Source: Rhizophagus clarus
Taxonomy: Eukaryota > Glomeromycota > Glomeromycetes > Glomerales > Glomeraceae
Direction of reading: 5' to 3'
DNA: 64,000 nt
NCBI GenBank assembly: GCA_015698045.1
Contig: BLAL01000025.1
Location: forward strand, 434,001 to 498,000
The notes beneath the pieces are model-generated. The model ran no database searches, had not been told where the DNA came from, and worked only from the letters and a program-made list of their open reading frames with translations. Every line of letters starts with the position of its first letter. The stretch's first letter is position 1. Of the stretch, positions 60,996 to 64,000 are shown one piece after another. Made by a program: the position numbers and the translations under genes.

Positions 60996-62941
60996 GGATG
61001 TTGGATTCCTAGTCAAAAAGGAATACAACAAATATGTCAAACAATTTTAACATTTCAATAATCATTTGTGTTTTATCGATTTATATATTAAAAAGAAAAA
61101 ACTACAAATAATTTAAGTATACATTATAATGAAAAAGATCAAGCTTTAATTTTATACAATAAAATTAAATCATGGACCAATGAATGTTTAAATAATATGA
61201 ATAAAGACATCATCATAATGGAAGACTTTAACGCTAAATGGAATGACTTTATGTTTCTTGACAGCTCTTTCTGAAGATTTAATATTTTCAATTACTTTAA
61301 ATCCAACTTAATTAAAGAGACTACAGTTATCTTTAAAAACAACATAAGCAATCTATATACAGTACATTCAATCCCCATGATGTCTAATATACCAGAAATA
61401 ACTAGATTATATATGGTACAATGTTGACACTCTAATTTTGACCTTTGATAGTAAGATTTTAGACATCAATCCTTCAGTTTAATAAAAACAGATCATTAAC
61501 TTCTTACTATTGATTTATTGATGGAAAAACTATTTTATGAAAAATCAGATAATCGACCTCAAAAATGCCCCTGTCAGATTATCTACAATTATAATTACAA
61601 TATTGATATTAGTGAGGGATTAGAAAAAACTTTGATTAAACTTACTCCTAATAGAATCAAAGAAATACAATCCACAAAGGAATTGAGTCAATGATAGAAT
61701 TTGTTCTGAACAATAATTATTAATAGTGCTAAAAAGAACATTAAACACAAATTATTGAAGAAACCTGTGAAATGATATCATCCTATTTATAACTCACAAC
61801 TTAACAGTGATGTTAAAATACTTAAAGGTATGATCACAATGACAAAAAACAGTAATATAGATTTTAACAATCGATCAGCCAAAGAGATCAACAAAATAAT
61901 TCAATTTATTACAAAAAAACACACTTGATATGATGGGATAATTTCAAGGAATTAATAACCATTATGTTATGCTATAACATCCCTTACATGACATTTAATA
62001 TTAAACACAAAACTCATAGTTATATTGAAAATCTTTAAATGGCTTTAGTTACTATCAAAGCTAAATATTACCATGAATATTATGAATACCAAAAGTTGAT
62101 GATTGAATCATTCATTAATGAATAAAATAATGACTATAAGGACAACAAAAAAAAATGATCAATTCTATTATAGAAAAATATATTAAATCGATTTCAATAG
62201 ATAAAGTCTATTGCAATGATAATAGAGAAGACACCTTGTACACAGATATATAAGATGTCAAAGATCAAACCAATCTTCACTTCCAACATATCACAGGTGC
62301 TATTAATAAAAAAAAGACATGAACTCACACCCTGAATGGATTGATCAATATTCACCTTAAGATGCTATTAATGTATCAATATACTCTAACTTATTATCTT
62401 ATCCTATGCTAAATGAATAAATAGAAATTATTCGTAATTTACCTAATGACAAAGCTTTTAGTCCCTCTAGAATATCGTATGAAATGTTGAAATACCTTAA
62501 TCGCAAATCAATCTATATATCACGCTTTTATTTGTGTATATATAGATTTAAATGATATACCTGACGAATGAAAAAAGGCTACAATTTATCTGATATCCAA
62601 GCCTAAATCTTTCTTTATGAGCTTAATGAATATATGATTAATTATGCTTCTTGAAACTCCTTGTAAAGTATTTATTAGTTTACTTAATAAATGCCTTAAC
62701 ACTATCATAAAATAACATGATATTCTCAAAGGTAATCAATTTGCAGCTTTACCTGGTAATTCCACATTTGAACCTTTAAGAATAATTAACAAAGTATTAC
62801 AAATTGCCAAGGAATCAAATAACGAATTATGGCTTCTCTCTTAAGATCTTGGGAAATCCTATAACAGAATTAATATTTTTATGTTAGAAATGGCAATGGC
62901 AAGATTGAAGATTTCTCGTTCATTTATATGAATCATTATCA
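60996..62941 (+). pseudogene. LINE ORF2 remainder: endonuclease and reverse transcriptase relic
   Basis: Resumes the endonuclease with DVGFLVKKEYNKYVKQF and has the active-site-like IIIMEDFNAKWND near 61,210-61,250. Much later come reverse-transcriptase motifs: IIRNLPNDKAFSPSRISYEM near 62,430-62,490, ETPCKVFISLLNKCLN, KGNQFAALPGNSTFEPLRI and DLGKSYNRIN (motif A Asp kept, usual second Asp changed to Asn). Stops, mostly TAA at Gln positions, and frameshifts are frequent. The RT is cut at 62,942 by element E; the fingers-palm rest is missing from this window. Confidence 0.75.
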
Positions 62942-64000
62942 CAGGATCCTAAATAATACTAATATAACTCACATACGGGTTTACGTAGTTTATATGAAGT
63001 TACTTTTTAAACCCACAAATTGAGTTTGCATAGATCGGTCAATTTGGGAGTAACTCACATTTTATATTTGCGTAGAGTTTATAATAGATATATATGGATT
63101 TATTTTTAAAAAATACTAATTTTGGTAAATGTAAATTATTCGGTATTTACCAAAATTTATTCTATTTTATTTATTTTTTCACTTTTTTTTGGTATTTTAG
63201 ACCAAATTTATTTATTTTTATTATTCTTTTCAGTTTTTAATACCTTAATTCCAAAAGTTGCATCATGTTTTTCATCTGGCAATACTACAAAAAATAAAAA
63301 AAAATTAATTAGTTAAAAAAAGAATAATGAAAAACACCTTCCCACCCTCCCTTACCTTAATTCTAAAAGTCTGGTTATGTTTTTCATCTGGCAACACTAC
63401 AAAAAAGAAAAAAAAATTAATTAATTAATTAAAAAAACCACTGAAAAACACTTCCCCACCCTCCTTTACCTTACTTTTAAAAGTCTAGTCGTGTTTTTCA
63501 TCTGACAACACTACAAAAATAAAAAAAAGTTAATAACTTAATTAATTAAAAAAAATAACGAAACTTTCTCCCAACTCTCTCTTACCTTAATTCCCAAAGT
63601 CTGGTCATATTTTTTGTCTGGTAACACTATAAAAAATAAAAAAAAGTTAATCTTAATTAATTAAAAAAATAATGAAACATCTTCCCCCAACCTGCTCTTA
63701 CCTTAATTCCAAATGTCTGGTCATGCTTTTTATCTGGAAATACTACAGAAAATAAAAAAAAAGTTAATCTTAATTAATTAAAAAAATAATGAAACACCTC
63801 CCCCAACCCTTTCTTACCTTAATTCCAAAAGTCTGGTTATATTTTTTATCTGGCAACACTACAAAAAAGAACAAAAAATAAAAAAAAGTTAATTAGTTAA
63901 AAAAAACACTGAAAACCACTTCTCTCACCCTCCCTTACCTTAATTCCAAAAGTCTGGTCATGCTTTTCTTTTGGCAATACTACAAAAAAATAAAAAAAAA
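62942..64000. mobile_element. Element E (partial): CAGGATCCT-start element with micro-exon-like array
   Basis: Begins CAGGATCCTAAATAATAC directly inside the LINE RT frame. Its first roughly 1 kb matches, in reverse, the nested sequence in element D (about 39,455 back to 38,552), including the ACTCACAT / TTGCGTAGAGTTTATA section. It runs off the window, so the other end and target duplication cannot be checked. CAGG start suggests a hAT-like element, weakly. Confidence 0.6.
63240..64000 (-). repeat. Tandem array of at least seven micro-exon-like units
   Basis: Minus-strand units every 115-120 bp: TTTTTTGTAG, a 41-nt block reading LPDEKHDQTFGIK with variants (LPDKKYNQTFGIK, LPKEKHDQTFGIK, FPDKKHDQTFGIK), then GTAAG and a G-rich run with AATTAATTAA. 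It continues beyond the window edge. One unit (near 63,470-63,520) has a stop in the block. Confidence 0.75.

Overview
The window looks like nuclear DNA of a filamentous fungus, most likely an arbuscular mycorrhizal fungus (Glomeromycotina, Rhizophagus-like). The evidence is a very AT-rich base composition, short GT-AG introns of roughly 65-280 bp, conserved fungal housekeeping genes, a Crinkler (CRN) gene of the kind expanded in Rhizophagus, and a dense bed of nested DNA transposons and decayed LINEs. The species is inferred, not proven. No rRNA, tRNA or CRISPR was seen.

Positions 1-19,200 are gene-dense and little invaded. In order they hold: the 5' part of a CHL1/DDX11 Fe-S DNA helicase (minus, cut by the window edge); a divergent TRM5 tRNA m1G37 methyltransferase (12 exons rebuilt, 466 aa); a Ydj1-type class A DnaJ (minus); an unrecognised 268-aa helical, TPR-like protein; an IBA57/CAF17 mitochondrial Fe-S assembly factor; a 2.8-kb gap; an Ssh4-like membrane SPRY protein with two PPxY motifs (minus); a possible 36-aa secreted peptide; and a three-exon, 615-aa CRN protein with N-terminal ubiquitin-like, P-loop NTPase and nuclease-like parts (minus).

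Positions 19,200-64,000 are a transposon bed. Its backbone is a 27-kb imperfect palindrome, with arms at 21,993-29,137 and 36,351-48,964 and a 7.2-kb spacer. Once later insertions are subtracted, both arms are about 6.2 kb long. They carry an ORF1-type LINE relic, a long polypurine/polypyrimidine tract and AT-rich coding-like remnants. Where one arm has an insertion, the other shows the empty site. Six hAT-type insertions have exact 8-bp target duplications: A 27,771-28,679, B 43,590-48,397 and C 52,396-54,522 (one TAGGGCTCCGATC family); D 38,153-39,732; G 29,860-30,283; and a 2.9-kb hAT at 44,692-47,624 nested in B whose transposase has two nonsense codons.

To the right lies a decayed LINE (about 50,100-62,941: ORF1 with a CCHC knuckle, ORF2 endonuclease and reverse transcriptase). 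It is split by an old satellite carrying element C, by a 4,699-bp CACTA-like element (56,297-60,995, 3-bp target duplication GGA) and by element E at 62,942.

The most unusual content is (i) an intact-looking three-exon Myb/SANT-like gene carried inside the CACTA-like element; (ii) three tandem arrays whose roughly 118-bp units each resemble a tiny exon plus a complete tiny intron; (iii) element families whose ends are written in family-specific palindromic words and whose cores are hairpin satellites shared between families; and (iv) RIP-like decay, in which stop codons replace Gln and Trp codons.
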